The notes: generated by a model not told the origin, from the sequence alone. 54,975 bases of DNA from Patulibacter medicamentivorans (GCF_000240225.1 NZ_AGUD01000192.1:1-54975); one strand, 5' to 3'. Positions 24,815 to 33,070 are shown, numbered from the stretch's first letter. Numbers and translations are program-made.

Positions 24815-26166
24815 AGAACACCCGGCTCGGCGGCAAGGCGCTCGTCCTCCTGACCCTGGTGGCAGGCGGACTGGCGATCTTGGCCTACTTCTACACGACA
24901 GCCGGCGGCCGACTGCCGCTGACGGAGGACCCGTACCGGGTGACGGCGGTCCTCTCGGACTCGCAGCAGCTGCTGAAGCACGCCGACGTCCGTGCGGCCG
25001 GGGTCAAGATCGGCTCGGTCGGCACGATCGAGAACGACGGCGATCGGATCCGCGTCGACCTGGAGCTCGACAAGAAGTACGCGCCGATCTACCGCAACGC
25101 GAAGATCCTGGTTCGCCAGAAGACCCTGGTCGGCGAGAACTACGTCGAGATCACGCCCGGCGACCCGAAGTCCGGCGGCGTGCCCGACGGCGGCACGCTG
25201 GCCGTCGCCCGCCAGCGCGAGGCGGTCCCGATCGACCGCGTCCTCAACTCGCTCGACGCGCGGACGCGGCGCGACGTCAGCCGCAACCTGCAGACCGCGG
25301 GCGGGAGCGTCGCGGGCCGCGCCGAGGATCTCAACGACCTCTTCGACCGCGTCCCGCCGCTGGCCGAGGACGGCAGCAAGCTGCTCGACGTGCTCAACGA
25401 CCAGCGCGGCCAGATCACGGCGATCGTCCGCAACACCGGCACGGTGATGCAGGCGATCAGCGATCGCAGCGGCGACCTTCAGTCGCTGGTCCGGACCGCC
25501 AAGACGACGGCCGAGGCGGTCGCCGCCCGCGACGGCGCCGTCAAGGAGACCTTCGAGTCGCTGCCGCCGACGCTGCGCCAGGCGCGCACCAGCGTCCGCA
25601 AGCTGACGGGCTTCTCGGGAACGGCGACGCCAGTGGTCGAGGATCTGCGGACGTCGCTGCAGACGCTGCGCCCGGTGCTGGCCGAGCTGGCACCGACCGC
25701 CACCCGTGCCCGCAAGCTGACCGACGAGTTGCCGGCGCTGTTCCGCGCCGCCAACCCGGCGCTGGCGAGCCTGCGGACGTTCACGGTCGACGCGACCGGC
25801 ACCGTCCCGCGGCTCGAGGCGATGCTGCGCGAGGCGAACCCGGCGCTGGACTACCTGAAGCCCTACAACCGCGACATCGCCGGCCTGCTGTCGAACTTCG
25901 GCACCGCCGCGATGTTCGACAAGTGGGGCACGGTCGGCCGCTGCCTGTGCCCGATCAGCGACCGGACGCTGGCCAACTGGACGCCGGAGCTGCGAGCGCT
26001 CGTCGCGCCGCTGCTGGACCAGGGGATCGTCAAGGACCTGATCCACGAGTCGACCAACCCCTACCGCAGGCCGGGTTCGCTGCCCTACGCTGACCAGGAG
26101 TTCACGGGCACGTACCCGCGGATCCGGAGCGACACCAGCGGATTGGACGCGGAGCGTGGGAAGTAG
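24811..26166 (+). CDS. MCE family protein, sixth of six
   Basis: The 451-residue protein has a membrane helix at about residues 9-28, an MCE domain (YRVTAVLSDSQQLLKHADVR, then AAGVKIGSVGTIENDG and VRQKTLVGENYVEITPGDP), a helical region and a C-terminus with CLCPISDRTLANW. The ATG at 24811 overlaps the previous stop. Its TAG at 26164 overlaps the start of the following membrane-protein gene by 11 bp. Six distinct MCE proteins in a row match the canonical actinobacterial MceA-F set. Confidence 0.92.
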   Translation: MKNTRLGGKALVLLTLVAGGLAILAYFYTTAGGRLPLTEDPYRVTAVLSDSQQLLKHADVRAAGVKIGSVGTIENDGDRIRVDLELDKKYAPIYRNAKILVRQKTLVGENYVEITPGDPKSGGVPDGGTLAVARQREAVPIDRVLNSLDARTRRDVSRNLQTAGGSVAGRAEDLNDLFDRVPPLAEDGSKLLDVLNDQRGQITAIVRNTGTVMQAISDRSGDLQSLVRTAKTTAEAVAARDGAVKETFESLPPTLRQARTSVRKLTGFSGTATPVVEDLRTSLQTLRPVLAELAPTATRARKLTDELPALFRAANPALASLRTFTVDATGTVPRLEAMLREANPALDYLKPYNRDIAGLLSNFGTAAMFDKWGTVGRCLCPISDRTLANWTPELRALVAPLLDQGIVKDLIHESTNPYRRPGSLPYADQEFTGTYPRIRSDTSGLDAERGK

Positions 26167-26914
26167 CGACGAGGACGAGGCAGTGCTCGCCCGCGAGCGG
26201 CGACGGGGGCGGTTGGTCGGCGTGGCCGGGATCGCCAGCGTCGCGGCGATGCTCGGAGCGGTGATGCTCGCCAGCGCCGCGACCAGCGGCTCGGCGCGGC
26301 CGACCGGCCCCGGCTTCACCGACGAGCCGATCGATCGAGCCCGTCACCTGGCCGACTTCCACGAGCACGCCGGCACCCACACCGGCTCGGCGAGCCTGCG
26401 GGTGCTCGGACTGGTGCTGGTCGCCCTCGTCGGGCTCTACCTGTGGTCGCTGGTTCGGACCCGCGACGCGGCGGTCGCGCGGCCGTACCTGCTGTGGCTG
26501 ACCGTCCTCGGACCCGGCCTCGTCGCCGCAGCCACGATCTTCGGCTTCGCGGCCCTCCAGCACGTCGCCGACCTCTTCATGGCCTCGGGCGCCCGCACGA
26601 CGCCGCGGGCGAAGCAGCTGATCGACGACTCCGGGGCGATGCGCGTGGCGAGCGTCGCCGACGGCCTCAGCCGGATCGTCTTCGCCGTCTGGCTGGCGCT
26701 GCTGGCGACCGCGGCGATGCGGGTTGGGCTGCTGTCGCGCTTCCTGGGGTACTGGGGCGTGGCCGGTGCAGGCTCGTTCGTGCTGCTGCCGATCGGCGAC
26801 GCGATGGTCGCCGCCTGGGTCGGCAGCATCGGGGTCCTGGCGCTCGGCTACTGGCCGGGTGGGCGCCCGCCGGCGTGGCGCAGCACGACGCCGCAGCCGG
26901 TCGAGGCGATCTGA
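26156..26914 (+). CDS. Integral membrane protein of unknown function at the end of the MCE operon
   Basis: The 252-residue protein appears to have six membrane helices, at about residues 20-43, 80-100, 110-135, 163-190, 195-214 and 216-234. A charged loop after helix 1 contains HLADFHEHAGTHTG, with several His that might bind metal. The GTG at 26156 lies inside the last codons of the sixth MCE gene (11-bp overlap), so translation is probably coupled. MCE operons in actinobacteria often end with accessory Mas proteins, but this polytopic protein is not one that I recognise. A bidirectional hairpin follows. Confidence 0.75.
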   Translation: MGSSDEDEAVLARERRRGRLVGVAGIASVAAMLGAVMLASAATSGSARPTGPGFTDEPIDRARHLADFHEHAGTHTGSASLRVLGLVLVALVGLYLWSLVRTRDAAVARPYLLWLTVLGPGLVAAATIFGFAALQHVADLFMASGARTTPRAKQLIDDSGAMRVASVADGLSRIVFAVWLALLATAAMRVGLLSRFLGYWGVAGAGSFVLLPIGDAMVAAWVGSIGVLALGYWPGGRPPAWRSTTPQPVEAI

Positions 26915-26930
26915 CGCAGGCGAACGCGAA

Positions 26931-26952
26931 GCGGCGGCCCGAGGGCCGCCGC
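26931..26952. terminator. Bidirectional hairpin terminator after the MCE operon
   Basis: GCGGCGGCCC and GGGCCGCCGC form a perfect 10-bp stem with a 2-nt GA centre. It lies 16 nt after the membrane-protein stop and 34 nt beyond the stop of the convergent SCP2-like gene. Confidence 0.7.
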
Positions 26953-26986
26953 GCGGATGCTGCCTGGGCGGTTGGCTGCCCGAAAC

Positions 26987-27490
26987 TCAGAGGCCGGCCG
27001 CGGGAGCGCGGGACTGTGCGGACGCGCCGTTCGACGTCGCGGTGCCGGCCGCCGCGGCCAGGCCCGGGTTCGGGACCTCGGCACGCGCCGCGTGGCCGAC
27101 GTTGCCGCGCCAGACGTCGAAGTCGAAGCCCTTGAGGATCGGCGCCACCCGCAGGAACTTGCGGACCGGCCCGCTGTAGTCGACCTTGCCCTGAGCGACC
27201 GCGATCGGCAGCGGCAGGCGGTCGGCCAGCAGGTCGAGCCAGAGCGCGGTCGGCGCGTACAGGTGGATCTCGGCCCCGCTGTCGATCCCGGATGTCGCGT
27301 CGATCGGCGTGCCGGCGAGGTGCAACGTGCAGCCCGTCCCGTCGGGCGCGTCCGTCAGGTGCAGCGCGACCGTGGTCCGGGCGAACGACATCCGCTCGGC
27401 GAGCTCCGGCTGCCGCGCGGCGCTGGCGAAGAACTCCTCGAGCAGCCGGATGAACTCCTGTGGCTCGACCGTGTCCCGTTGCACGAGCAT
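26987..27490 (-). CDS. SCP2 sterol-binding-domain-like protein
   Basis: The 167-residue protein has an SCP2-like fold pattern: a central CTLHLAGTPIDATSGIDSGA, LYAPTALWLDLLADRLPLPI and a C-terminal GKVDYSGPVRKFLRVAPIL, matching the G.....G....K.L.....L ending of SCP2 lipid carriers. A Pro/Ala/Ser-rich tail follows. The ATG at 27490 has GGGGAGGAG 4 nt upstream. It is divergent from a second SCP2 gene. It is likely a soluble carrier of acyl chains or sterol-like molecules delivered by the MCE importer (inference). Two inverted-repeat boxes spaced 21 nt lie upstream in its orientation. Confidence 0.72.
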   Translation of the reverse strand: MLVQRDTVEPQEFIRLLEEFFASAARQPELAERMSFARTTVALHLTDAPDGTGCTLHLAGTPIDATSGIDSGAEIHLYAPTALWLDLLADRLPLPIAVAQGKVDYSGPVRKFLRVAPILKGFDFDVWRGNVGHAARAEVPNPGLAAAAGTATSNGASAQSRAPAAGL

Positions 27491-27812
27491 CACTCCTCCC
27501 CGCCGCGCTGGCGGCGATCTCCACTCTCCGACCGGCGGCGCCCGTCCTCCGACGAGCGCAGCCGGCACCGACGTGGTCAGGCTCGCACGCCCTCGAGGCG
27601 GCGAGCCTCCTCGGATCGGAGGAAGGCCCTCCCCCGATGGGGGCAGCGATCGCGGCGGTCCCGGCGGCCACGGATCGTTCGGTGGACGGATCTCCCCCTG
27701 GCGAGAGATGCCGCGCCAGAGGCCCGCGGGGGAGTCTGCTCGCAGGAGATCGCCGTGGGCCGAGCCGCGTCCGCGACGGTCTACCGACCACCACACGGAC
27801 GAGGAGCGAGAG
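27491..27812. promoter_or_regulatory. Divergent control region between the two SCP2-like genes
   Basis: This 322-bp gap has no gene. It contains CCTCCTCGGATCGGAGG (27606-27622) and CCCCCGATGGGGG (27631-27643), whose G-runs are 21 nt apart, the same box spacing as at the other promoters, here oriented toward the minus-strand gene. A further pair of C-run/G-run boxes, CTCCCCCTGGCGAGAG (27693-27708) and CCCGCGGGGGAG (27723-27734), could serve the plus-strand gene. I could not place a TAnnGT -10 at the usual distance for either. Confidence 0.45.
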
Positions 27813-28214
27813 ATGGCCTTCTTCAAGGACGCCGACGAGGTCTACCAGTACGTCGGCGGCGTCTTCCGCCAGGCGAGCGAGCACCCGGAGGCGGGCCCGA
27901 AGCTCGCCGCGGCGAACGTCGTGATGCAGGTCTACTACACCGATCCCGACAGCTCGCTGACGATCCGGATGACGGAGCCGATGGAGGTGATCGACGGCGG
28001 CGACGATGCCGACGCCGACGTCAAGCTGTGGATGCCGGCCGACATCGCCGACAAGTACTGGCGCGGCGAGTACAACCTGGCGGTCGGGCTGGCCAAGGGC
28101 AAGGTCAAGGCGCGAGGCCCCGTCAGCAAGATCCTGAAGCTGGTCCCGATCACCAAGCCGCTGTTCCCGCTCTACCGCGACCTCGTGGCAGAGAAGGACG
28201 CCGCGGTCGTCTGA
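27813..28214 (+). CDS. SCP2 sterol-transfer family protein
   Basis: The 133-residue protein has a compact SCP2 domain: MAFFKDADEVYQYVGGVFRQ, then VMQVYYTDPDSSLTIRM, LWMPADIADKYWRGEYNLAV and the ending GKVKARGPVSKILKLVPITK. These are the strands and C-terminal helix lining the lipid-binding tunnel in SCP2 proteins. GAGGAGCGAGAG precedes the ATG. Eight bases separate its stop from the AveC-like gene, so they form an operon. It is a probable cytosolic lipid carrier. Confidence 0.85.
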   Translation: MAFFKDADEVYQYVGGVFRQASEHPEAGPKLAAANVVMQVYYTDPDSSLTIRMTEPMEVIDGGDDADADVKLWMPADIADKYWRGEYNLAVGLAKGKVKARGPVSKILKLVPITKPLFPLYRDLVAEKDAAVV

Positions 28215-28222
28215 GCCGGAGC

Positions 28223-29380
28223 ATGAGCACGATCGACACCGCGACCGTGCCGCCGATCGGCGGCACGGTCGCGCCGCCGGCGGCGCTGGCCGCCGGCGAT
28301 CCCGACCAGCCAGCCCCGTCGCGACGCTGGCTGGCCGTCGCCTTCGGCGTCTTCGCGACGATCCTGGGCGCGATGCTGGCCGTGGCCGAGACCGGCCCCG
28401 GCGCGCTGCGCGACCCGAACCCGATCGGGACCCATTGGGTCAACGGCAACCCGCGTGCGAACGAGCCGTTCCTCGGCTTCGACTACTGGCCGCAGCTGTG
28501 GCAGGTGGTCGGCTTCGGAGGCGCGGCGATCCTGCTCGGGATCTTCGGCTGGCGCTCGTGGAAGTCGCGGCAGATGCACAACGGCCTGCTGGTGACGTTC
28601 GCCGCGGGCGGGATGTACTTCTTCGACCCGTTCTACAACTGGCTCGGGTACTTCCCGACCGACCCGCGGTTCCTGCACATCCCGCACGGGACGATCCCGT
28701 TCTGGTCGGACCTGGCGCCGACCTTCGAGCCGGTCTTCTTCTTCCCGCTCTACATGGTCTGGCTCGTCTACCCGGCGTTGCTGACCCACTGGATCTGGCG
28801 GCGGCTGCAGGCGCGAGCAGAGCGCCGCAAGGGTCCCGGATCGTGGATCCAGCGTCACCGGCTGATCAGCCTGCTGATCGTCTGCAAGTGCGTCACCTTC
28901 GCGATCGACCTGGCCGGCTTCCGCACCGGGACGGTCACCGAGGCGTTCATCTTCAGCCAGGCGCCGGGGCCGCTGATCGACGGCGGCGACACGTCGCAGG
29001 CGCAGCTGCTGTGGGAGCCGCTGCTGTTCGAGCTGACGATGATGGCGACCTGCCTGCTGTTCTACCGCGACGCCCAGGGCCGGACCCCGCAGCGCCGGAT
29101 CGCCCGCCGAATCCGCAGCTTCGCCCGCTTCCCGCGGACGACCGAGTTCGCCGCCGCCTGGTCGATCATCGCGATCGCCTACGTGATCTGCCTGATCGGG
29201 ATGGGGACGCTGCGGTTCACCGGCCAGACGGACAAGCTGGCGCAGCCCTGGCCGTACGAGGACACCCAGGTCTACGATCCCGACGGGCTCTACGAGCAGG
29301 CCGGCCATCCGGGGCTCAAGCGCGCCGGCGACGGCAACTGGAACGGGACGCGGCCGACCTACGACGGCACGCGGCCCTGA
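28223..29380 (+). CDS. Polytopic membrane protein, AveC-like (spirocyclase-like family)
   Basis: The 385-residue protein has a Pro/Ala-rich cytosolic N-terminus (about 35 residues) and several membrane helices. Conserved-looking segments include YFFDPFYNWLGYFPTDPRFL and PFWSDLAPTFEPVFFFPLYM. These resemble the AveC-like family, named after the spirocyclase of avermectin biosynthesis and widespread in actinobacteria without known function. Assignment is from memory of the motif pattern and is moderate. It follows an SCP2 gene by 8 bp. Codons 7-17 lie inside a perfect 34-bp palindrome, which could hinder or regulate translation. A strong hairpin follows the stop. Confidence 0.6.
   Translation: MSTIDTATVPPIGGTVAPPAALAAGDPDQPAPSRRWLAVAFGVFATILGAMLAVAETGPGALRDPNPIGTHWVNGNPRANEPFLGFDYWPQLWQVVGFGGAAILLGIFGWRSWKSRQMHNGLLVTFAAGGMYFFDPFYNWLGYFPTDPRFLHIPHGTIPFWSDLAPTFEPVFFFPLYMVWLVYPALLTHWIWRRLQARAERRKGPGSWIQRHRLISLLIVCKCVTFAIDLAGFRTGTVTEAFIFSQAPGPLIDGGDTSQAQLLWEPLLFELTMMATCLLFYRDAQGRTPQRRIARRIRSFARFPRTTEFAAAWSIIAIAYVICLIGMGTLRFTGQTDKLAQPWPYEDTQVYDPDGLYEQAGHPGLKRAGDGNWNGTRPTYDGTRP
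28240..28273. repeat. Perfect 34-bp palindrome inside the AveC-like gene
   Basis: Each 17-nt half is the exact reverse complement of the other (first half CGCGACCGTGCCGCCGA, centre between 28256 and 28257). It begins 17 nt after the ATG at 28223 and encodes roughly TATVPPIGGTVA. In RNA it would form a very stable hairpin just inside the coding region. Confidence 0.9.
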
Positions 29381-29383
29381 CGC

Positions 29384-29415
29384 CGGGCGGCGGTCGCAGC
29401 AGCGACCGCCGCCCG
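29384..29415. terminator. Strong bidirectional hairpin terminator
   Basis: CGGGCGGCGGTCGC pairs with GCGACCGCCGCCCG around AGCA: 14 perfect base pairs, 3 nt after the AveC-like stop and 14 nt from the stop of the convergent flavin reductase gene. Confidence 0.8.
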
Positions 29416-29429
29416 ACCCCGCCGTGGAG

Positions 29430-29948
29430 TCAGCCGCCGGTGCTGGTGCCGTCGTCCTGCAGGCTCCAGCAGAACTTGCGGCGGTGGTAGAGCAACGGCG
29501 CCGCGTGCTGGTCGGCGATGCGGTCGATCGCCACGATCGCCCCGATCAGGAGCGTGTGGTCGTGGTGCGTGAAGGCGGTGTCGCGGTGACAGCGCAGGTA
29601 GGCGAGTGCGCCGTCGAGCCGCGGCACGTCGCCATCCCAGGCCCACGACAGTCCGGCGAACTTGTCGTCGTCCTTGCGCACGAAGGCCATCGCCACCTGC
29701 TCCTGGTCGCGCGCCAGCAGGTGGACGCCGAACTGCTCGCAGCCGAGCAGCGGGTCGCACGAGCGCGAGCCATGGGAGACCGAGACCATCAGCGACGGCG
29801 GCTCGGCGGTGAAGGGGCCCATCGAGGTCACCGTCAGCCCCATCGGCCCGTCGGGCCCGCGGGTGGTGATGACCGCCACGCCGGCCGGCAGGTCGGCCAT
29901 GGCGTCGGCGAAGCTGGTCGGGGTGATGACGTCGGCTGGGGTGCTCAC
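29430..29948 (-). CDS. Flavin reductase domain protein (FMN-binding, HpaC/HsaB-like)
   Basis: The 172-residue protein has the split-barrel flavin reductase pattern: FADAMADLPAGVAVITTRG, GLTVTSMGPFTAEPPSLMVS, CEQFGVHLLARDQEQVAMAF and a C-terminal HHDHTLLIGAIVAID. Such proteins reduce FMN or FAD with NAD(P)H and feed a separate flavin-dependent oxygenase; HsaB of steroid degradation is one example. The GTG at 29948 has AGGAGC about 9 nt upstream. It is 18 bp downstream of the RibBA-like gene, so flavin supply and flavin reduction are co-transcribed. Its oxygenase partner is not adjacent; the ACAD-fold protein at 39559 is one candidate. Confidence 0.87.
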   Translation of the reverse strand: MSTPADVITPTSFADAMADLPAGVAVITTRGPDGPMGLTVTSMGPFTAEPPSLMVSVSHGSRSCDPLLGCEQFGVHLLARDQEQVAMAFVRKDDDKFAGLSWAWDGDVPRLDGALAYLRCHRDTAFTHHDHTLLIGAIVAIDRIADQHAAPLLYHRRKFCWSLQDDGTSTGG

Positions 29949-29966
29949 GGGTCGTTGCTCCTGCTC

Positions 29967-31145
29967 TCAGGCGGTCGGGACCATGCCGCCGACGAGCGGT
30001 GCGCGGTCGCTGGCGTGCTCGCGGCGGTGACGGACGGTGGCGCGGATGCCGTGCTCGGACAGCTCCTCGAGCGCCGCGCGATCGGCCTCCATCAGCTGCA
30101 CCGACCAGAGGCCGAGGTCGGCCAGCACCTCGCCGGCGACGGCGAAGTCCGGCCCCGCCGGGCGGCTGCTGCCGGCGAGACGCCGGACCAGCGTGTCGAG
30201 CCGGTCCTCGCCGGCCAGGTAGAGCAGCACCCCGGCGCCCTCGTCCTGGATCCAGCGCATCGCCGCGTTGACCTCGCTGTGGCCGTCGGCGATCGCGAAG
30301 ACGTCGCCGAGCACGTCGGCGCGGTGGACGTGGACCGGGACCTCGTCGAGGCCTCCGACGTCGCCGTGGACCAGCGCGACGTGCTCCTGGCGGCCGTCGA
30401 GGCCGCGGTAGCCGACGATCTGAAACGGCCCGACGCCGGTCGGCATCCGGGTGCCGACGACCCGCCGCACGTGCTGCTCCTCGCGACGGCGATAGCGCGC
30501 CAGGGCGGCGACCGAGACCATCTTCAGCCCGTGGGCCTCGCAGAAGCCCGTCAGGTCGGGAACCCGGGCCATCGTGCCGTCGTCGTTCATCACCTCGCAG
30601 ATCACGCCGGCCGGCGTCAGGCCGGCCAGCCGCGCCAGGTCGACGGCCGCCTCGGTCTGGCCGCGCCGCTCGAGGACGCCGCCGGCCCGGGCGGTCAGCG
30701 GGAACATGTGGCCCGGCGAGACCAGGTCGCCGGGGCCCGCGTCGCGGTCGATCGCGACGGCGATCGTACGGGCGCGGTCGGCGGCGGAGATCCCGGTCGT
30801 GACGCCCTCACGAGCCTCGACCGAGACCGTGAACGCGGTTCCGTGCGGGGCCTCGTTGCGGTTCGCCATCGGGCGCAGCTCCATCTCGAGGCAGCGCTCG
30901 GGCGTCAGCGCCAGGCAGATCAGGCCCCGGCCATGGGTCGCCATGAAGTTGATCGCCTCGGGCGTCGCGAACTCGGCCGCGATCGTCAGGTCGCCCTCGT
31001 TCTCGCGATCCTCGTCGTCGCAGACCACGATCATCCGGCCGGCTCGCAGCTCGGCGATCGCCTCGGGGATCGAAGCGAACGGCACGTGGGCGTCGCCGGC
31101 GACATCGTCGATCGACGCGCCCGGGTTGATCTCGTCGTGGAACAC
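29967..31145 (-). CDS. RibBA-like protein: intact DHBP synthase, degenerate GTP cyclohydrolase II half
   Basis: The 392-residue protein has a complete RibB half (about 1-220) with DDEDRENEGDL at 43-53, THGRGLICLAL, TAFTVSVEA and GVTTGISAADRA, and PGDLVSPGHMFPLTAR. This makes 3,4-dihydroxy-2-butanone 4-phosphate from ribulose 5-phosphate for riboflavin. The C-terminal half (about 223-392) has the RibA layout. Where the zinc cysteines should be (HSECLTGD and RCDCG in active enzymes) it has HVHRADVLGDVF at 272-283 followed by AIADGHSEVN, so GTP cyclohydrolase activity is unlikely. GTG 31145 follows GGGGAGGCGAGG. Its tandem-box promoter places it in the lipid regulon, and it is followed by a flavin reductase. 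Confidence 0.87.
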   Translation of the reverse strand: MFHDEINPGASIDDVAGDAHVPFASIPEAIAELRAGRMIVVCDDEDRENEGDLTIAAEFATPEAINFMATHGRGLICLALTPERCLEMELRPMANRNEAPHGTAFTVSVEAREGVTTGISAADRARTIAVAIDRDAGPGDLVSPGHMFPLTARAGGVLERRGQTEAAVDLARLAGLTPAGVICEVMNDDGTMARVPDLTGFCEAHGLKMVSVAALARYRRREEQHVRRVVGTRMPTGVGPFQIVGYRGLDGRQEHVALVHGDVGGLDEVPVHVHRADVLGDVFAIADGHSEVNAAMRWIQDEGAGVLLYLAGEDRLDTLVRRLAGSSRPAGPDFAVAGEVLADLGLWSVQLMEADRAALEELSEHGIRATVRHRREHASDRAPLVGGMVPTA

Positions 31146-31191
31146 GGTCCTCGCCTCCCCGCCGGTGGCCCGGCATCGCTCTCTTGCACCG

Positions 31192-31254
31192 ACAGTAGGC
31201 GGGATGCCACGGTCGGAAATCCCCTCAGGGGGGAGCTTGTCTCCTCCATCCGGG
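31192..31254 (-). promoter_or_regulatory. Tandem-box promoter of the RibBA/flavin reductase operon
   Basis: On the minus strand: outer box CCCGGATGGAGGAG (complement of 31241-31254), inner box CTCCCCCCTGAGGGG (complement of 31219-31233), -10 TACTGT (complement of 31192-31197), 36 nt from the inner C-run. The stretch after the inner box (ATTTCCGACCGTGG) nearly matches the equivalent stretch of the promoter at 39457-39521. Confidence 0.6.
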
Positions 31255-31291
31255 TCGAAGGCCCAGCGGACCGCCCTCGACCCGCGGCGGC

Positions 31292-33070
31292 TCAGGCGTA
31301 GAGCGCCTCGATCTCGGCTGCGAAGTGCTCGTCGACGACCTTGCGCTTGACCTTCAGCGTCGGGGTCAGCTCGCCGCTCTCCTGCGACAGGTCACGGGGG
31401 AGGACGGCGAACCGCTTGACCTGCTCGACGCGCGCCAGCCTGGCGTTGGCGCGGTCGACCTCGGCCTGGATCAGGGCCCGGACCTGCTCGTGCCCGGCCA
31501 GCTCCGCGATGCCGGTCGGCAGCCCCTGCTCCTGCGCCCAGGCGACGATCGTCTCGGGGTCGAGGGTCACCAGCGCGATCGGGAACGGCCGGCGGTCGCC
31601 GTGCATCACCGCCTGGCTGATCCACTTCGAGCGCTTGAGGTCGTTCTCGAAGTTGGCGGGGGTCAGGTTCTTGCCGCCGGCGGTGATGATGATGTCCTTC
31701 TTGCGGCCGACGATCGAGATGTAGCCGTCGTCGTCGATCGCGCCGAGGTCGCCGGTGTGGAGCCAGCCGTCGTCGATCGCCTCACGGGTCGCGTCCGGCA
31801 GGCCGTGGTAGCCCTGGAAGATGTTCGGTCCGCGCAGCAGCAGCTCGCCGTCGGCGGCGATCCGCGCCTCCTGGCCCGGCAGCGAACGGCCGACGGTCCC
31901 GAAGCGGTGGTGCTCCGGGGTGTTCATCGCCGCCGCGGTCGACGTCTCGGTCATCCCGAAGCCCTCGGTGATCAGGATGCCGCAGCCCCAGAAGAACTCG
32001 GCGATCTCCTGCGACAGCGGGGCACCGCCGCTGATCGCTCGCTGGAGGTCGCCGCCGAAGAGCGCGCGGACCTTGGCGAAGACGGCGTCGTCGGCGGCTT
32101 CGAAGCGGGCTCGCATCTCGTCCGGGATCGGTTCGCCGCGGTGCTGGCGCTCGCGGACCTCGAACCCCAGGCGGGCGGCGGCGAGCAGCTGCTCGCGGAC
32201 CTCCGGCTCCTTGCTGCCGACGGCGGCGGAGTAGATCTTCTCGAAGATCCGCGGAACCGACGGCAGGTGGGTCGGTCGGGTCTGCGCCAGCTCGGGGACG
32301 AGCTTCGCCGTGTCGCCGCCCCAGTAGACGAGCACCGCCCCGTGATCGAGCACGATCAACTGGAAGAGCAGCGCGAAGGCGTGCGCCAGCGGCAGGAACA
32401 GATACATGACGCTGTCGCGGTCGATGCCCGACAGCTCGTCGGCGGCGTCGAGGATGAAGCGGTAGTTGCCGTGCGACAGCACGCAGCCCTTCGGCGGGCC
32501 GGTGGTGCCCGAGGTGTACATGAACATGTACGCGTCCTCGGGAACGACGGCGGCAGCGCGGTCGCGCAGCTCCTGCTCGTCGCGGTCACGGCCGCGACGG
32601 CGGACCTCGGCCAGCGGGATCGCGCCGTCGGCCTCGCCGTCGAGGACCACGATCCACTCCAGGTCCGGCAGCTGGTCGCGGACCTGCTGGATCTTCGCCA
32701 CCTGGTCGGCGTCCTCGCAGATGATCCCGCGGGAGCCGGAGTCGCCGACGACCCAGGCGCACTCCTCCGGCGCGTTGGTCGGGTAGACCGAGACGTGCAC
32801 CGCCCCGGTCGCGGTCAGGCCCAGGTGCGCGACCGACCACAGCGGACGGGTGTTGCCCAGCACGGCGACCCGGTCGCCGTGCTCGAGCCCGAGCTCGATC
32901 AGCCCGAGCCCGAGCTCGATCGCCTGGCCCGCAAGGTCGGCGTAGCTGATGTCGCTCCACGCGCCGGGCGCCGTCTGGTGGCGGGCGGCCGGGCGGTCGC
33001 CGTAGGCCGCGGCGGCGCGGAACGCGAAGTCGGCGATCGTGGTGCCGGCGACGGTGGCGGTGGTGGTCAT
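31292..33070 (-). CDS. Long-chain fatty-acid-CoA ligase (FadD/FACL family)
   Basis: The 592-residue AMP-forming ligase has MYTSGTTGPPKGCVLSH (P-loop-like), ITEGFGMTETSTAA and WLHTGDLGAIDDDGYISIVG. The hinge KKDIIITAGGKNLTP and a C-terminal LTPTLKVKRKVV with the catalytic Lys complete the family pattern. The layout is that of long-chain ligases (FAA1/FadD15-like) of about 600 residues. It activates long-chain acids to acyl-CoA at the cytosolic membrane face. The ATG at 33070 follows GGGGAGAG. It lies downstream of the divergent control region shared with the isovaleryl-CoA dehydrogenase operon. Probably activates MCE-imported acids. Confidence 0.9.
   Translation of the reverse strand: MTTTATVAGTTIADFAFRAAAAYGDRPAARHQTAPGAWSDISYADLAGQAIELGLGLIELGLEHGDRVAVLGNTRPLWSVAHLGLTATGAVHVSVYPTNAPEECAWVVGDSGSRGIICEDADQVAKIQQVRDQLPDLEWIVVLDGEADGAIPLAEVRRRGRDRDEQELRDRAAAVVPEDAYMFMYTSGTTGPPKGCVLSHGNYRFILDAADELSGIDRDSVMYLFLPLAHAFALLFQLIVLDHGAVLVYWGGDTAKLVPELAQTRPTHLPSVPRIFEKIYSAAVGSKEPEVREQLLAAARLGFEVRERQHRGEPIPDEMRARFEAADDAVFAKVRALFGGDLQRAISGGAPLSQEIAEFFWGCGILITEGFGMTETSTAAAMNTPEHHRFGTVGRSLPGQEARIAADGELLLRGPNIFQGYHGLPDATREAIDDGWLHTGDLGAIDDDGYISIVGRKKDIIITAGGKNLTPANFENDLKRSKWISQAVMHGDRRPFPIALVTLDPETIVAWAQEQGLPTGIAELAGHEQVRALIQAEVDRANARLARVEQVKRFAVLPRDLSQESGELTPTLKVKRKVVDEHFAAEIEALYA

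Noticed and set aside
24811-26166. Possible frameshift between the sixth MCE gene and the membrane protein gene
   Set aside because: The 11-bp overlap with a GTG start is a normal coupled junction; both proteins are complete and begin and end as expected.
27606-27643. Two G/C palindromes considered as terminators
   Set aside because: They lie upstream of both divergent SCP2 genes rather than after a gene, and their 21-nt spacing matches the regulatory boxes elsewhere.
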